DNA of 64,000 bases from Pseudevernia furfuracea (lineage: Eukaryota; Ascomycota; Lecanoromycetes; Lecanorales; Parmeliaceae): positions 1,971,001-2,035,000 of the forward strand of contig JAIUPT010000038.1 of assembly GCA_022315425.1 (NCBI GenBank), given 5' to 3'. A program made the position numbers and the translations under genes. Every line of letters starts with the position of its first letter. The first letter of the stretch is position 1. A model generated the notes under the pieces. The model was not told the DNA's origin, did no database searches, and was given only the letters and a program-made list of their open reading frames with translations. Of the stretch, positions 1 through 10,574 are shown piece after piece.

Positions 1-185
1 GTAACTAGCGATTGCGATGTGGAAAGTTTTATCGCATCCACTTTTACACCCATGATCATATGATACTCTGTGAGCCTCATATTGCTATCTGTTCCTGACC
101 ACTTGCCCGTCAGACTGCCGACGAGGTCGGAGGAGGAGCATCTCCTAGCTATTCGTAAGAATAATGAGGTGTTGCCAAGCAAGCA

Positions 186-1805
186 TCACAATGCTCCGGC
201 ATCCTCAGAATCGCAATCATCACTCGAGTCATCTTCGTCCTGCCCAGAAACAGTGACGTCACTCGAGGGCGAATTCACAGGCTCTGAAACAGTACTACTA
301 CTGACCACAGCAACGAGCGTTGTAGGTGATGGAGGTAGAGGTAGAGGCACAGACGAAGGTGTTGAGGAAGACTGACTCGCAGTGGAGTTCGACGAGGTAT
401 CGGCAGCGTTGGACCCGGCATTGGATCCACCATTTGTACCTCCATTAACAATAATAGCTCCTGCCTTCGGTCCATCATGTCCACTTGATAGCTTGTATTT
501 AGCCACCTTAGTACCACTCCAACTCCAATTTCCGCTCCCTCTCGATCCACTGGCAAGGTTCAATGATCCACCCGCAGAGCTGGAAGATGGATCGCTCGCA
601 GAATTTGACGACGAATCGCTTCCGGAGTTGGAAGACGAATCACTTGCAGCGTTTGATGATGAATCACTTCCAGAGCTTGAAGATGAACCACTCCCAGAGC
701 TAGACGACGAATCGCTTCCAGAGCTAGATGATGAATCACTCCCAGAGCTAGACGACGAATCACTCCCAGAGCTAGACGACGAATCGCTTCCAGAGCTAGA
801 CGACGAATCGCTTCCAGAGCTAGATGATGAATCGCTTCCAGAGCTCGACGATGATCCACTGGCAGATGAAGACGAGGAGTCACTTCCAGAGCTCGCTGAA
901 GAAGAGCCTCCAGAGGTCGAAGACGAATCACTGCCAGAAGATGATGATGCCCCACTGCTAGAGCTTGACGATGAGTCACTTCCCGAGCTCGACGATCCAG
1001 AGCTTGATGACGAGCTCGATGACGAGCTCGACGACGCACTCCACGAGCCATCCAAACCCCCCAACCCGGACCCATACGACCCATCATCCAACGCCGAGCA
1101 ATCCGGCAACAACTGCGCCAACCCAACCACCACCCCCGGCCCCACCGCTCCAAAGAACTGCCCCGTAACCCCACTCTCAGCACAGAGATCAATATGCATC
1201 TCCTTCCCGTACCCCGTGTTGACCGGATGCGCCTCCGTCTGATCACAATATCCGGCATCGGTGCACTGGTCGTTGATCTTCACCACCACACTCGTTCCCA
1301 CGGAACGCCCGTTGGACGGGTACCAATCACTTTGAGGCGTGATGTGCCAGCATTGGCCGCAGCCTTTCCCGACGCCGGAGACTATGCTGGCGGCGCTGCA
1401 GTCGACGGCGTCGCCGCCGAGATTGGTGCAGCCGGCGTAGGTGAGGTTGTTGGAGGCGGCGAAACCGGCGCCGCTGGATAATGGTTTCGGTGTCAGTTAT
1501 CGGTTGTGTGGGTTGTGGGGGTGAATGGAGGCTCGGAAGAATTCTACAGAGTAAACCCTCTCAAGAGATTTCTCAAGATTCAAGTTTTGATCCAAAGGGG
1601 AACATAGGAACTCCGGAAATACGTACTGGTAGCCGGCTGCGGAGGGGCCACAGGCGACGGTGGGGCCGCAGCTGGGGTTCCAGGTGAAAGAGGAGGTGAG
1701 GATGGGGTTGGAGTTCGACTGGGCGGTTGTGGGAGTGAGGGTGGTGGTGAAGAGGAGGAGAAGGGTTGGGAGGGATGAATACGTTGAGAGGGAGAAGGGG
1801 TGCAT
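186..1805 (-). CDS. Secreted expansin-like (double-psi beta-barrel) protein with Ser-rich repeat tail
   Basis: Two exons on the minus strand, 1805-1627 and 1473-186. The intron has donor GTACGT and acceptor CAG, and the phases match, giving 488 aa. Residues 1-28 form a signal peptide ending TTAQS. The next ~120 residues carry the RlpA/expansin/endoglucanase-45-like signature GCGQCWHITP, then KINDQC, TDAGYCDQTEAHPV and MHIDLC, with many cysteines, as in fungal DPBB proteins. Proteins of this fold loosen or bind cell-wall polysaccharide; here that role is inferred. After the domain the protein becomes a long tract of SGSDSSSS repeats and then an acidic, Ser-rich C terminus. No GPI signal is obvious. 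The repeat tract is a DNA minisatellite, so length may vary between strains. The fold family is fairly sure. The substrate and exact activity are unknown. Confidence 0.75.
600..1035. repeat. 24-bp coding minisatellite (Ser-rich repeat)
   Basis: A 24-bp unit of the form GAATCRCTYCCAGAGCTAGA plus four bases is repeated with small changes. It encodes an 8-residue SDSSSSSG-type repeat on the minus strand, inside the expansin-like gene. Copies around 700-840 are nearly identical, which suggests recent expansion or homogenisation. Confidence 0.85.
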
Positions 1806-3784
1806 TTTGTAGCGTGGGTGGGACGAAGGACCAGCTTTATACGTATGTGTATAAAAGAATGTGGGATCCTAGCCAGAGGATCGAGTAGAAAGGAATGACT
1901 GACTTGTCCGTCAAGGAAAATCAAGTTCGCAGCAACGGGCGTGCAAGGTCAAGCGAGCGGTGCGAGAAGCCTCTCTGTATATCATATCATTATTTTTCCG
2001 CGAAAGACGATAATCTTGCGATCTACCCCGCACGCGGCAGATTGGATCTCAGAAGGATCATTACAGGATCACAATTATTGCGTTGTAGGGGAATATCTGC
2101 AGATGTGCGGCACAATTTGACTTGCCCGCCTTTGGCAGCTGCAAAATCCTCGAAACGTTGCGTGTTTCTGAAGTCATGGCGCCTCGGGCGAGGCATCCCA
2201 TTAAAGCATATTGATGTTTAGCTCTTCCCCCTTGGGGGTTCCAGAATTCCGTGGGCGTCAACCCAGCCGCTGAGTCGTCCGTTTGAAAAGAACGTCTTCT
2301 ATCCAGCTCAGCGGCAATGTCGAACTCCTTCATGACATGGAATAATGTGTCGTTTAGCAACGAAGGTGTTGGGGAACAACCAGATCATTCTTGGCGGCCG
2401 AGTAAGCAGATTGCGAAAGTGCGATGTCAAGTATGCGGTCTCGCGTTGGTGTTTCAAAATGTTTCAATTTGCCGCCCCAAAGATCTGGTGTTTCTCTAAG
2501 CGCCGGGACCAGTTGAAACATGTCCAGATCGTGGAGGATGTGGAGCTGTGATAACAAGGATGTCTGCGAGATGTAAGTTGATGAATGATGAATGATGACG
2601 GAAGAGGTCAGATGAGAATGGAGCACCAGCGAAATTCAACTCGTATTGCTATTGGCTTGATTTCACCGCGGCTCGGTGTTTCATGACTTAGGCAAATCCG
2701 CGAATCGTTTGATTGTTCTCTGAATTCTTCGCTTGCATGAGTGCATCATCCATATTCAAAGTCTTTGTCGTCATGATTCGGCATTACAGTAGCGTGGACG
2801 AGGAGCAAAGAAACAAAACATGCCACCCGTCAGCGGTCAGGTACTCGAACAATCTCTCTTCTTGGCACGCTCAAAAGTCGAAATCATACTGCACTAAAAC
2901 AGTATCTTCTCTTTGGCCATAGTAGTTTTTCACTCCCTTTGCCTGAAAACTATCATCATTTGGAGCCTGAGCAATTCCTGCTAGGTGCAAAGTCGGACGG
3001 TACATCATCTCGGGCTGCCTCTGAGCATAGTGCAGTTCCCTCCGTCTCCAAGATTCGATATGCTGTCAAATGCATTGGCTTCTGACCGTGGAACAAATGC
3101 TATTTGACATCAAAGTTGACCTGGGCCGCCGCTATTTCTCCACGTGGTGGTGGTGGTGTGAAGGGCATCCTACTTATAGAGTGGACAAGGTAGATCGTGC
3201 AGCATGATTCCATAATGTGTCGTTAGAGACTCTCCATGCACTTGTGTCAATGGAAGATGTCGCTCCAACTTAGAACGGACACCATCAGTCAACTCACGCC
3301 ATAGTCTCTGGCAGTCCGTCATATGTCGGTGCGAAACGAAACGTCCTGGGCAGGGACAGGCATGTGGTGCGTGGTTGCTGCCCAGCTTTCGTGGTCTTCA
3401 AACACGCTGCCAACCTTACTGTTGTGTCCGCTGTCCTTAGACTGAACTGCAGACGGGCCCGTTGCCAGCCCGATTTCTTCTTAGCAAGTTTGCTTTGTTT
3501 CTTCTCATAGCGAAAATTACTTCAAGGTTTTCGTCTCCGGATATGCCTTGTTTCATCTTAACTCACATCTGCTCCGGCATCGATATTTCTGCCCGTACGC
3601 CAGAGAGCTTCGTTTCGGGAAGCCTGCCTCCACCCGTGCCTTGCTTTGCCCTTTTAAACATCCTTTGCCCCTTCAATATTTTACCATTCTTGTCAGACAC
3701 GACTCTGCCTCTTTTTTTCTTGAAGATCAAAACCCTGTGTGTAACTTGTACAGGCCGTGTCCACCCACATATCATCGAGGAAGG
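1806..3784. other. Intergenic, no recognised gene
   Basis: Short open frames occur on both strands, but none has a recognisable domain, signal peptide or consistent splice structure. The first ~200 bp is the likely promoter of the secreted protein to the left. Confidence 0.5.
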
Positions 3785-4329
3785 ATGACTACGTCGTTCT
3801 GGGACAGAATACCATCAAGGCTGGCCGACGACCTAGCTATTCTAAGACCATCTATTGCAGCCAAGGTTCATACACTACATTCAGAAAAACCCTCGGCACA
3901 TTGCTAACACTCCGCCTCCAACAGTACGCCAAATACTTCGCGGCACAACCACTGGAGCCGAATTTGCGATACGTCTACGAGGACGGATCGTGGAACCATT
4001 GGGATGAAATACTCCTCGCCCAAGGATTCCCGCGCATCATCGTTTTCCGACCTCGGCCCCAAAAGGAGAAATCCATGCTCGTAAAAGTGTTCAGTCGGAA
4101 GACAGGACTGTTGTGGGATGTTTTTTTCACGCCGGAAACGATACCTTGGGGAAGTTTCGAGGGCTTGGGACCGTGCTTTACGGGCTTGATACCGGCCGGT
4201 TGCGAATGCTGTACGATTGATGTCGAGTTCAAGATTTTTCAGGAGCCCAACGCGATTACTAGTATCAGGTACAGTGTGCCTCCCATTGGATCGGAAGGGA
4301 GAGACATTGTTGCTAGGGAAATGCATTGA
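3785..4329 (+). CDS. Orphan 161-aa protein, intact member of a local paralogue pair
   Basis: Exon 1 is 3785-3865 (27 codons) and exon 2 is 3925-4329. The 59-bp intron has donor GTTCAT, a strong GCTAAC branch site and acceptor CAACAG; phase 0 is kept. The product is 161 aa, starts MTTSFWDRI and contains IIVFRPRPQKEK, LLWDVFF and GLIPAGCECC. I recognise no domain, signal peptide or membrane segment, so it is probably intracellular. It is real by two tests. The intron signals and phase agree, and a degenerate paralogue at 12648-13098 on the other strand has the same 27-codon first exon, the same phase-0 intron position and matching motifs (VIMFRPPPGK, WDIF, GVIPPRFQC). An unspliced start further left, in frame with exon 2, is possible but would lose the conserved N terminus. 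Confidence 0.7.
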
Positions 4330-4723
4330 GCTGAGGAAGTGGTTTGGTAACGCGTTGGTTGTAGAAAGTTCTCGATCGACTGCTTTTCAAAGTAGGCATC
4401 ACCAATGACCGTTCACCCTTCCGCCCTGCTTCCCCTGCCCGTCAAGATGATAACCCCATACTTTGATCGTACGAGTACAGATCTTGACCCCCGACCTCCT
4501 CCCAAATCCTAAGCATCCATACCTCTCCTCCCCCCCGGGTACTGATCCGCTGCCTAGAAGAAGACTGGGAGCAAGGAACTTGCTTCAAGTGATTGGAGAA
4601 GAAGAAGCGAGGCGAGAAAATTTAATACCGACGGAGAAACGGACTCTACATCCAGTGCCTCCTCAAGCTTTCACGTCGATGTTCCTTCCAGCGGGTCGAG
4701 AATACCGAGCATCCTACAAGCTT

Positions 4724-4754
4724 GAGAGAGAGAGCGAGCGAGCGAGCGAGCGGG
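4724..4754. repeat. GAGA/GAGC microsatellite
   Basis: A run of GA dinucleotides passes into GAGC tetranucleotides, about 31 bp in all. Confidence 0.9.
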
Positions 4755-5873
4755 CGATCGGGCTTTGTGAAGTTCCGAACAAAAAGGGACCCCCGCCGAT
4801 ATACGCTCAAACCAGTCAATACGGGGGCGGCTGCAAGGGAACCGAGATAGATTTCCCCCAAGACCAAGGAATGTATGTATGACTTGAGCGTTTTTCAAAG
4901 AGACTATGTCTTTGTGGGGGACCGGTGCATTTCGGCGCGGCACATCTCTACACGAGGTTTCCCCAAATCAGGATTCGACGACTGAGAGTTTCTGGACAGA
5001 AACCCGGAAAGGGAGAGTCAGGGTAGAATTATTGAATGCGGAGGCACCGTGCGTGAGAATGAAAGCTACCCTTTTCGTTTTTCCCATCACATGTGCTAGG
5101 AACGATAGCAATGAGGTGCGGGCGGGCAGCGTCGTGTTGCAAATGTGGAGTGGCAGGTTTGTTGTTGTTATTAGGGAGAAAGGCCGGCCTGCTGTGAAGC
5201 CTCTCCCTGCCTTACATACTAGGTAGCTAGTCCTAAAAACAAAGGCCGGGAGCACATTCCAACGAACTTCGAAAACTTAATCAGCGTCTTGGAAGTCAGC
5301 TTGAGATAAGTCGCCTAGTATACGGAGTTTTCATAGTCGACGAATCTTCAAGCAAGGCGTGAAACTTCCGTCCGGGGACTGGCAATGCTGAGGTACATTG
5401 TCCGATTGCGAAAACGGATTGCTTTGGCGGCAAATGTACGACTGGTGGCACTCACGCGAGCGGCAACGGGTATTTGGACTTGCGGGGGACTGCCCCCCAG
5501 TAGCGATGAGAGAGAAGGGGATGGCGTCTTATGGCGGGGCGGCAGTGCGGTGGATATGTGGTGGCAGATGTGGGCGAGTGGCTGTCCGAAGGGACAAGAA
5601 AAGGGAAAAAAGTCCTCTGCGGGAACGAAGTTTTCCGAATATAACCTACTCTAGAGCAAATGGCTGGAGTATGCTGAGTGAGGGTGTGTGGACTTTTGTC
5701 TCGTGGTTCACATACAAACTGCAAGCAACATTCCAATTCACTCGCTCATACCATCTATTGTGTATGAATGCGGAGGAAAGCGCCCCAGGCCGATTTCAAG
5801 CGCAGCCTTTCACGTCTGACAGGCACCTGACTATGGAGGACGCTCCTCCTCTGCTTTAGGGGACAATCACACC

Positions 5874-5925
5874 CTCTCTCTCTCTCTCTCTCAAAAGCCA
5901 TCGTCGCAAAAAAAAAAAAAAAAAA
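5874..5925. repeat. (CT)n tract followed by an 18-base A run
   Basis: A CT repeat at 5874-5892 is followed 15 bp later by 18 consecutive A at 5908-5925. The A run could be a retroposition tail, but no element or target duplication is visible, so it is called simple sequence. Confidence 0.9.
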
Positions 5926-6530
5926 CGAGTCTCCCACCAATCAGTCTTTTATCCAGTACTCTCGCCAAAGAAAACGGAAATTGACTGTTGAAAGGAGAGA
6001 GAAAGGAAGAGGACCTAGAGTAAAGATTATGACAGAGATTGAAAAAAGCTTGGGTAAGATAGCACGAATCTGATTCCTTTACATAGCCAGGATAATGCCC
6101 GTCCCCGTCCAACCGGAGCCCGACCGACCCAGGATTAACGGTGGTGCGGGCCCAGAAAGATGGACCCGCCCCAAGGGACGGGGACGCCTAGAACCCTAAG
6201 GGGTAGTTTAGGCCCATATATTCATAGGCTGGGTCACAGCTACCTTATCGGAAATTGTCAGTTGTCAGTACAGGCGTGTCGAAAAACAAGGTATGGACAT
6301 TGACTCGATCCACGTACGAACGGATCGTGTCAAGCAGCCTGAGTATGCGATTGAGAAATCTCCATGACAAATAGTGTAGGGTACATATATGCACCGGCAA
6401 CCAGACCTCTCTAAGCCCTGGTAAGAGTCCAGCTACCCGACTCCTTCCTCCACCCTCACCGACACTCACCAAGGGACTTCTCACAGCCCTCATGGTTATA
6501 TATCCGCGGAGACAGCACATGGGTATCATA

Positions 6531-6742
6531 CTACATGAATTCTTCCTCTGGCAAGTCAAATCTGCCTTCCTCAAGTGCACATTTGTCATCCACAGCTTTC
6601 AGTACCGTATACCCAAGCTCTGTGCCCGCCATGTCGGGATGAAGGACGCCATTTTTGCAGCATGCAATAGCAGAGCAGACTCCGGCGTTTCGTCGACCAC
6701 TCCAGATCGCGTTTCTCAAGTCATACGGGACCTCGTGTAATT
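6531..6742 (-). CDS. Possible terminal exon of an unknown Cys-containing protein
   Basis: Reading the minus strand from 6742 to a stop at 6531 gives about 70 residues that look like real protein. They include VPYDLRNAIWSGRRNAG, a CSAIACC cysteine cluster and an acidic end (DLPEEEFM). The exon would start after a CTACTAAG acceptor, because a stop lies just upstream in this frame. I could not find the 5' exon, so the gene is partial at best. No family is recognised. The Cys pattern fits a small secreted protein but no signal peptide is seen. Confidence 0.3.
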
Positions 6743-7361
6743 CTTAGTAGGAAACTCCTCTCGCCTTAGTAATCAACTACCTACTCTGATGAGCAAAATT
6801 GGGCATAAAATGTGCGAGAAAGTCCGGTGTTGTTAGTGGCAGCCCCGCACCTGCACGATGATGCAGGTAGTAAGGGCAGATAAGCGAAATTTACCGAAAA
6901 ATCCAACGACGCAGGGTCTCGCGTACGAGAGACAAAAAGCCCCGAGGTGTGGACCAGTGGCTGCAGTGCGCGGGTCGGAGGAGCTCGGTGCGGACCTTGG
7001 TCTCTTAAAATACATACTAAAAACCGTTGTAATAGTCTGTAAAATTGACCACACTCCATCCTGCCTGCAAATAAATCCCTCATCAAAACTAGGGGAGTCT
7101 CTTTACGTCATCATAACCAGGTTCCAGATGCAATGATCGATTTGTGGCTGTTCGGACGTTTGTGATAAGGAGTCCAGCCAGAAAAACAAAGCGCGACGCC
7201 AATCCGTTTATCCAAATGGATTGGCTGGAAGAGACTGAAATTGAAATTATCAGATGTAATTAGCCGAGTCTTCAAAGCCACAAAGCCAGCACATCCCGCG
7301 TTGCCGGCATCCGAATCAGATGCAGATTGCCGAGCCCGCGGACGACTCGAGTCCAGATGCT
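6743..7361. other. Intergenic, nothing recognised
   Basis: It may contain the missing 5' part of the unknown minus-strand gene to the left. No signal peptide or domain could be assigned. Confidence 0.4.
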
Positions 7362-7956
7362 CTAAGGAACCAGAGCACCGGAAATCTTCGCCGCCATTGC
7401 CCAAGCCCCAAACACGACAACCGCAACCGGCAAATCGACAGGAATAGGCCGGATGGTCGCAGCCTTAGCCCTCATCCATGCCCTCTCACGCATCCCCACT
7501 ATCCAGTCGCCCCCCTCATTCTTCCTCGGATACGGATAAATAGGGACTCTCACCTCAAGAAATTCGCAAAGCGCTCCCCAGTCATCACTGCGACCGAAAA
7601 TATAACATCGCCCGCCCGATCTCTTGCGCACGGGTTCGGATCTCCGCATGATGTGCACGCACGGCCGCCTCCAGACTCGACTTGAAGTCGTCGTTGAAGA
7701 GACATTGCCAGTATTTCCCCTGCAAGGAGCGTAGAAAGCCAGTGTCCTAGCCGAAGTGTTCTAACATGCCGTGCAGCCAGTACTTGCTCGCTTGGAATAC
7801 TGTTTTGAGCAAGACTTATGCCGTCATGAAGTTCGCTCTGGAGTGCATACTTGTCGGGACTGACGCCGCGACCTTCCAGTTCCCGTCTGACAACATAGTA
7901 TCGGCCCAAAGGACATTGACGAGAGGTACGGCAAGGGGAGGTTTCCGGGCCACACG
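7362..7956 (-). pseudogene. Probable decayed gene of unknown family
   Basis: On the minus strand one frame reads as plausible protein in pieces: PLAVPLVNVLWADTMLSDG, then (after a 53-bp GTATGC...CAG intron that keeps phase) FQASKYWLHGMLEHFG, then a TAG stop, then LQGKYWQCLFNDDFKSS and AEIRTRAQEIGRAMLYF. A stop follows, and the frame resumes one register over as DDWGALCEFLEVRVPIY, ending at 7362 with a hydrophobic segment. The Leu/Lys-rich helical style resembles N-terminal regions of fungal STAND/NACHT-type proteins, but this is only an impression. One stop and one frameshift without usable introns suggest decay. An unrecognised splice form is the alternative. Confidence 0.35.
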
Positions 7957-8103
7957 TCAGAATGAGGCGACCATTATAGAAGATGCCGTGAGCGCACACA
8001 TTCTCTCAACGGCAGAACTAGAATGAGAGAAGGGCGTTACTAGAGCTGCTATTTCGCAGTTAGAGTCGAATCGTTAGACCTGATGCAGTGTTTCATGGAT
8101 GTC

Positions 8104-8350
8104 GATGATCTTGCCCGAGCCCCAAAATGCCAATGCTTCTGATGATTTGCCCGAACTTGGACGCCGTCATTGGGTTTCGAGCCGGAGTCGTACATGAGAG
8201 TGACCATGCCCGAGCCCCAGACCGTAATACCACCAATAGTTCGCCCGAATTTGACGATCAAGGTTGATATTCAAGCCATAGGCTGACCACCACGATGATC
8301 ATACTGGAGCCCCAAACCACTGATTACTGTAACAAATCCCTCCAAGTTTG
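8104..8350. repeat. Imperfect ~95-bp tandem repeat, three copies
   Basis: The core GCCCGAGCCCCA (third copy CTGGAGCCCCA) recurs near 8112, 8207 and 8304, a period of 95-96 bp. Surrounding sequence is also similar, for example TTGCCCGAACTTGGAC and TCGCCCGAATTTGACG. The copies have diverged and the period is not a multiple of 3, so this is unlikely to be one open protein repeat. It fills most of the 7957-8420 gap, in which no gene is seen. Confidence 0.55.
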
Positions 8351-8420
8351 TTGTCATTGGACGCTCAATATGAGAACTGATGCTCTTGAATTCTACGGCC
8401 TATTCCTAAAAGACGCGTAA

Positions 8421-9398
8421 TCAAGGGTTCATAGCGAGCATCAATGCTGCAGCCAGTGTCGAGAACAGACCGGAAAAAAGAACACTGACGCCAATCGAAG
8501 AGTCGCTGCCAGAAGACTTTGCGCTTGCTGTTGTCAACAAAGTTGCTGCAGAGGTTGTTGATGCAGTATGTTGCGGGATGGCTGTAGTGGAGGACGTTAT
8601 CGTCGCTGCAGTAGACGGGTTTTCGGCCATGGTTGACGAGCTCGTAGTTGCACTGTCCATTAGAATTGGAAGCTGAGGGCTGGGAGCAGTCACGACCGGT
8701 GTTATCGTAGATGAAGGTGGGGAGGTCGAAGAGGAAGCAAGGATTATGAGGGTACTTCCTGAATTGCTTGTTGCGACGCACTCTTCATCGTGAAGTCCGT
8801 TGCAGCCGTCACCCGTAGCACCATCGGTGTACACATCATTCGCATCTATGCTAACACCGAACGTACACCCATTGCAGTTCCCGCCCTCGTCATTTCCCTC
8901 CTCACTGCCGCCTTCACTCTCACAATGTTCATTACCATCAGTGTTATCCCACTCATTCCCATCCAGATTCCCGAATCCATTGCATATGAACGCCATAGCC
9001 ACAAACTGCACGGAATTCACACAGCTTGTATCACTCTCTAATCCTATCTCTGACCTTTCCGCAGCGCCTTCGTAGCATGCTGCATCTTGGTATGTGTAGA
9101 AGATGGGTGTGCGGCCACCGGAACATGTAGGGCGCTCGTTGATGATGTAGCTTTCGATGGTAGTGTTCAAAGCGTCGTCGATACTGAAGATGTTACCGCA
9201 GATGTCGGGGCCGAGAGTGAAGTTATTGATGAAGAGTGGGGTTTGGCAGGCGGGGGTGGAGTAGAAGGCTAGGTTTCCTGTAGAGTCAGTGTAGGCGAAG
9301 GAGTACGTGGAGAAGAGCAGTAAGGAGAAGAGCGCGAGGACGGCGACGGTGGCATGACTCGGAAGTTTATCTATCATGACGTATAAATTTCCAAGCAT
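8421..9398 (-). CDS. Predicted GPI-anchored cell-surface protein, Cys-rich then Ser/Thr-rich
   Basis: A single exon of 325 aa from ATG 9398; a second in-frame ATG at 9377 (318 aa) gives a tighter signal peptide and may be the real start. The hydrophobic leader TVAVLALFSLLLF is followed by about 170 residues with many cysteines. Next come a Ser/Thr/Pro-rich stretch and a C-terminal hydrophobic tail (SVLFSGLFSTLAAALM) after a small-residue region, as in GPI-anchored fungal wall proteins. Acidic, Gly- and Asn-rich spacers occur around residues 145-180. I recognise no catalytic domain. Its location on the plasma membrane or wall is inferred from the leader and tail. Confidence 0.7.
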   Translation of the reverse strand: MLGNLYVMIDKLPSHATVAVLALFSLLLFSTYSFAYTDSTGNLAFYSTPACQTPLFINNFTLGPDICGNIFSIDDALNTTIESYIINERPTCSGGRTPIFYTYQDAACYEGAAERSEIGLESDTSCVNSVQFVAMAFICNGFGNLDGNEWDNTDGNEHCESEGGSEEGNDEGGNCNGCTFGVSIDANDVYTDGATGDGCNGLHDEECVATSNSGSTLIILASSSTSPPSSTITPVVTAPSPQLPILMDSATTSSSTMAENPSTAATITSSTTAIPQHTASTTSAATLLTTASAKSSGSDSSIGVSVLFSGLFSTLAAALMLAMNP

Positions 9399-10042
9399 AC
9401 TACCTCTTTAGTAAGACATAAGGAGAAGGAGACGCTGCAGCACCGTCTCAAATTCGCGATGGCAGAAGGCGCGAGTGGAGATTTGACGTTGGATACCCTA
9501 GTATTGGCGGGAGCGAGACATGCCAGAGCAGCTAGAGCAGGCTTTGTCTTTGTGGTCTCTGGTCATCCTGAATACCTGCGTGTATTATACTGTGCCATCA
9601 CTGTCGGTCTGAACAGTACTGGCTCTGAGGTTGGAGATATTGCAGACGAGATGCATGATGCAATTGCTGAAGCGCCGAGGTCTACGGGTGTCCAAAAATA
9701 ACCGTCGCAATATTGACATTGTTGGCTCCATCTTCTTCCACATCTTTGCTGTTACTCTGAATGACTCGTCAGTCTTCTCTGTGCTCTCTTCATTGGCCCT
9801 GTAATGGCAGTAATGCTCATGAAGCATTGAAGTTGATCCGCGGAATATTTAGCCCCCAATGAAGCCTAGGGCCCCCTACTCTACAAGTACCGGCAGATCA
9901 ATCGCTGAAAAGAGCTCTGTCTTCTGGCCCCTAACTCCTGCGTCTCCAACTTCGCATGCGAATAAAGATATGCCATTCATCACTTCGTTATATTTACAAC
10001 TTCACCGCTGTACAATAGCCTGAAGAAAAGCTACGACGACTT
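9399..10042. other. Intergenic, nothing recognised
   Basis: It holds the promoter of the GPI-type gene and the 3' flank of the next minus-strand gene. An 80-codon open frame at 9459-9701 (+) has no support beyond being open. Confidence 0.45.
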
Positions 10043-10574
10043 TCACGAGCGCCCCAGTGAATGACGTTCCCGGCCACGCTCTGCGGCCTTCCCCCTACCC
10101 TCACTATCCACCCTGTTCTTCTCCAGCGGCTTTACATGCTTAGATTCTGGTGTCTTGAGGCTCCTTGATTCCTGCATCTCCTTGCCCTTCCTCAAAAGCT
10201 CTGCTTTCTCTTTTTGCAGAGCCGCGCTACGGTTTGGCGGCGCGTAATGTGCTTCTAGTATTCGATCCATGGTGTTACGATAATCACTTGCATGCTATAT
10301 TAGCACAGTGGTCCCTAGAGAAAAGATGAAAAAAGAGTTGAGCCTTACAGCATGTTTCGTTTGATTTTTTCATATTCGGCATCGGAAAGTCCGGGCTCTC
10401 TATATACTTATGGATGTGAGTCAGCCTATTGGCTACCCGGGGAATGAAAAAGGGCTGGTATTACCATAGAAGTTCTTACTCGAACCTCCTTTACTGGTGC
10501 CTGTTTTGTTATTAGCTCAATCGGGAGGAATTGAGAGGCAGTCATGGCGCACCTTGCTTCTCGTTCGGCGCCAT
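10043..10574 (-). CDS. Small charged hypothetical protein, 111 aa, multi-exon
   Basis: Proposed exons: 10574-10553, 10500-10480, 10397-10349 and 10286-10043. The product begins MAPNEKQGTSKGG, continues PGLSDAEYEKIKRNM and MDRILEAHYAPP, and ends in a Lys/Arg/Glu-rich, probably disordered tail. Support comes from the GAGCTAATAAC branch plus AAACAG acceptor at intron 1, the GTAAGA and GTAAGG donors, and phase agreement at every junction. The last acceptor (GCAAG) is the weakest point, because an earlier AG exists but breaks the frame. No family is recognised. A longer alternative first exon is possible. Confidence 0.45.

Larger units (their letters stand above)
4330..6530. other. Intergenic, simple repeats only
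   Basis: No gene recognised in 2.2 kb. It holds the GAGA/GAGC tract and the CT plus A tracts listed separately. Open frames here are short and lack family features. Confidence 0.5.

Noticed and set aside
382..1242. 286-codon plus-strand frame of Glu-Leu-Pro-Asp repeats
   Set aside because: It is the mirror of the Ser-rich repeat in the minus-strand secreted protein, which has a signal peptide, an intron and a recognised domain.
5908..5925. 18-base A run as a possible retrotransposon poly-A tail
   Set aside because: No coding remnant lies upstream and no target duplication was found around it.
7550..7999. 149-codon minus-strand frame over the decayed-gene region
   Set aside because: The residues that look like real protein lie in the other registers; this frame cuts across a good intron and has no family features.
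9459..9701. 80-codon plus-strand frame
   Set aside because: Alanine-rich with no domain, intron or homologue-like motif. It is likely the chance opposite of non-coding DNA.
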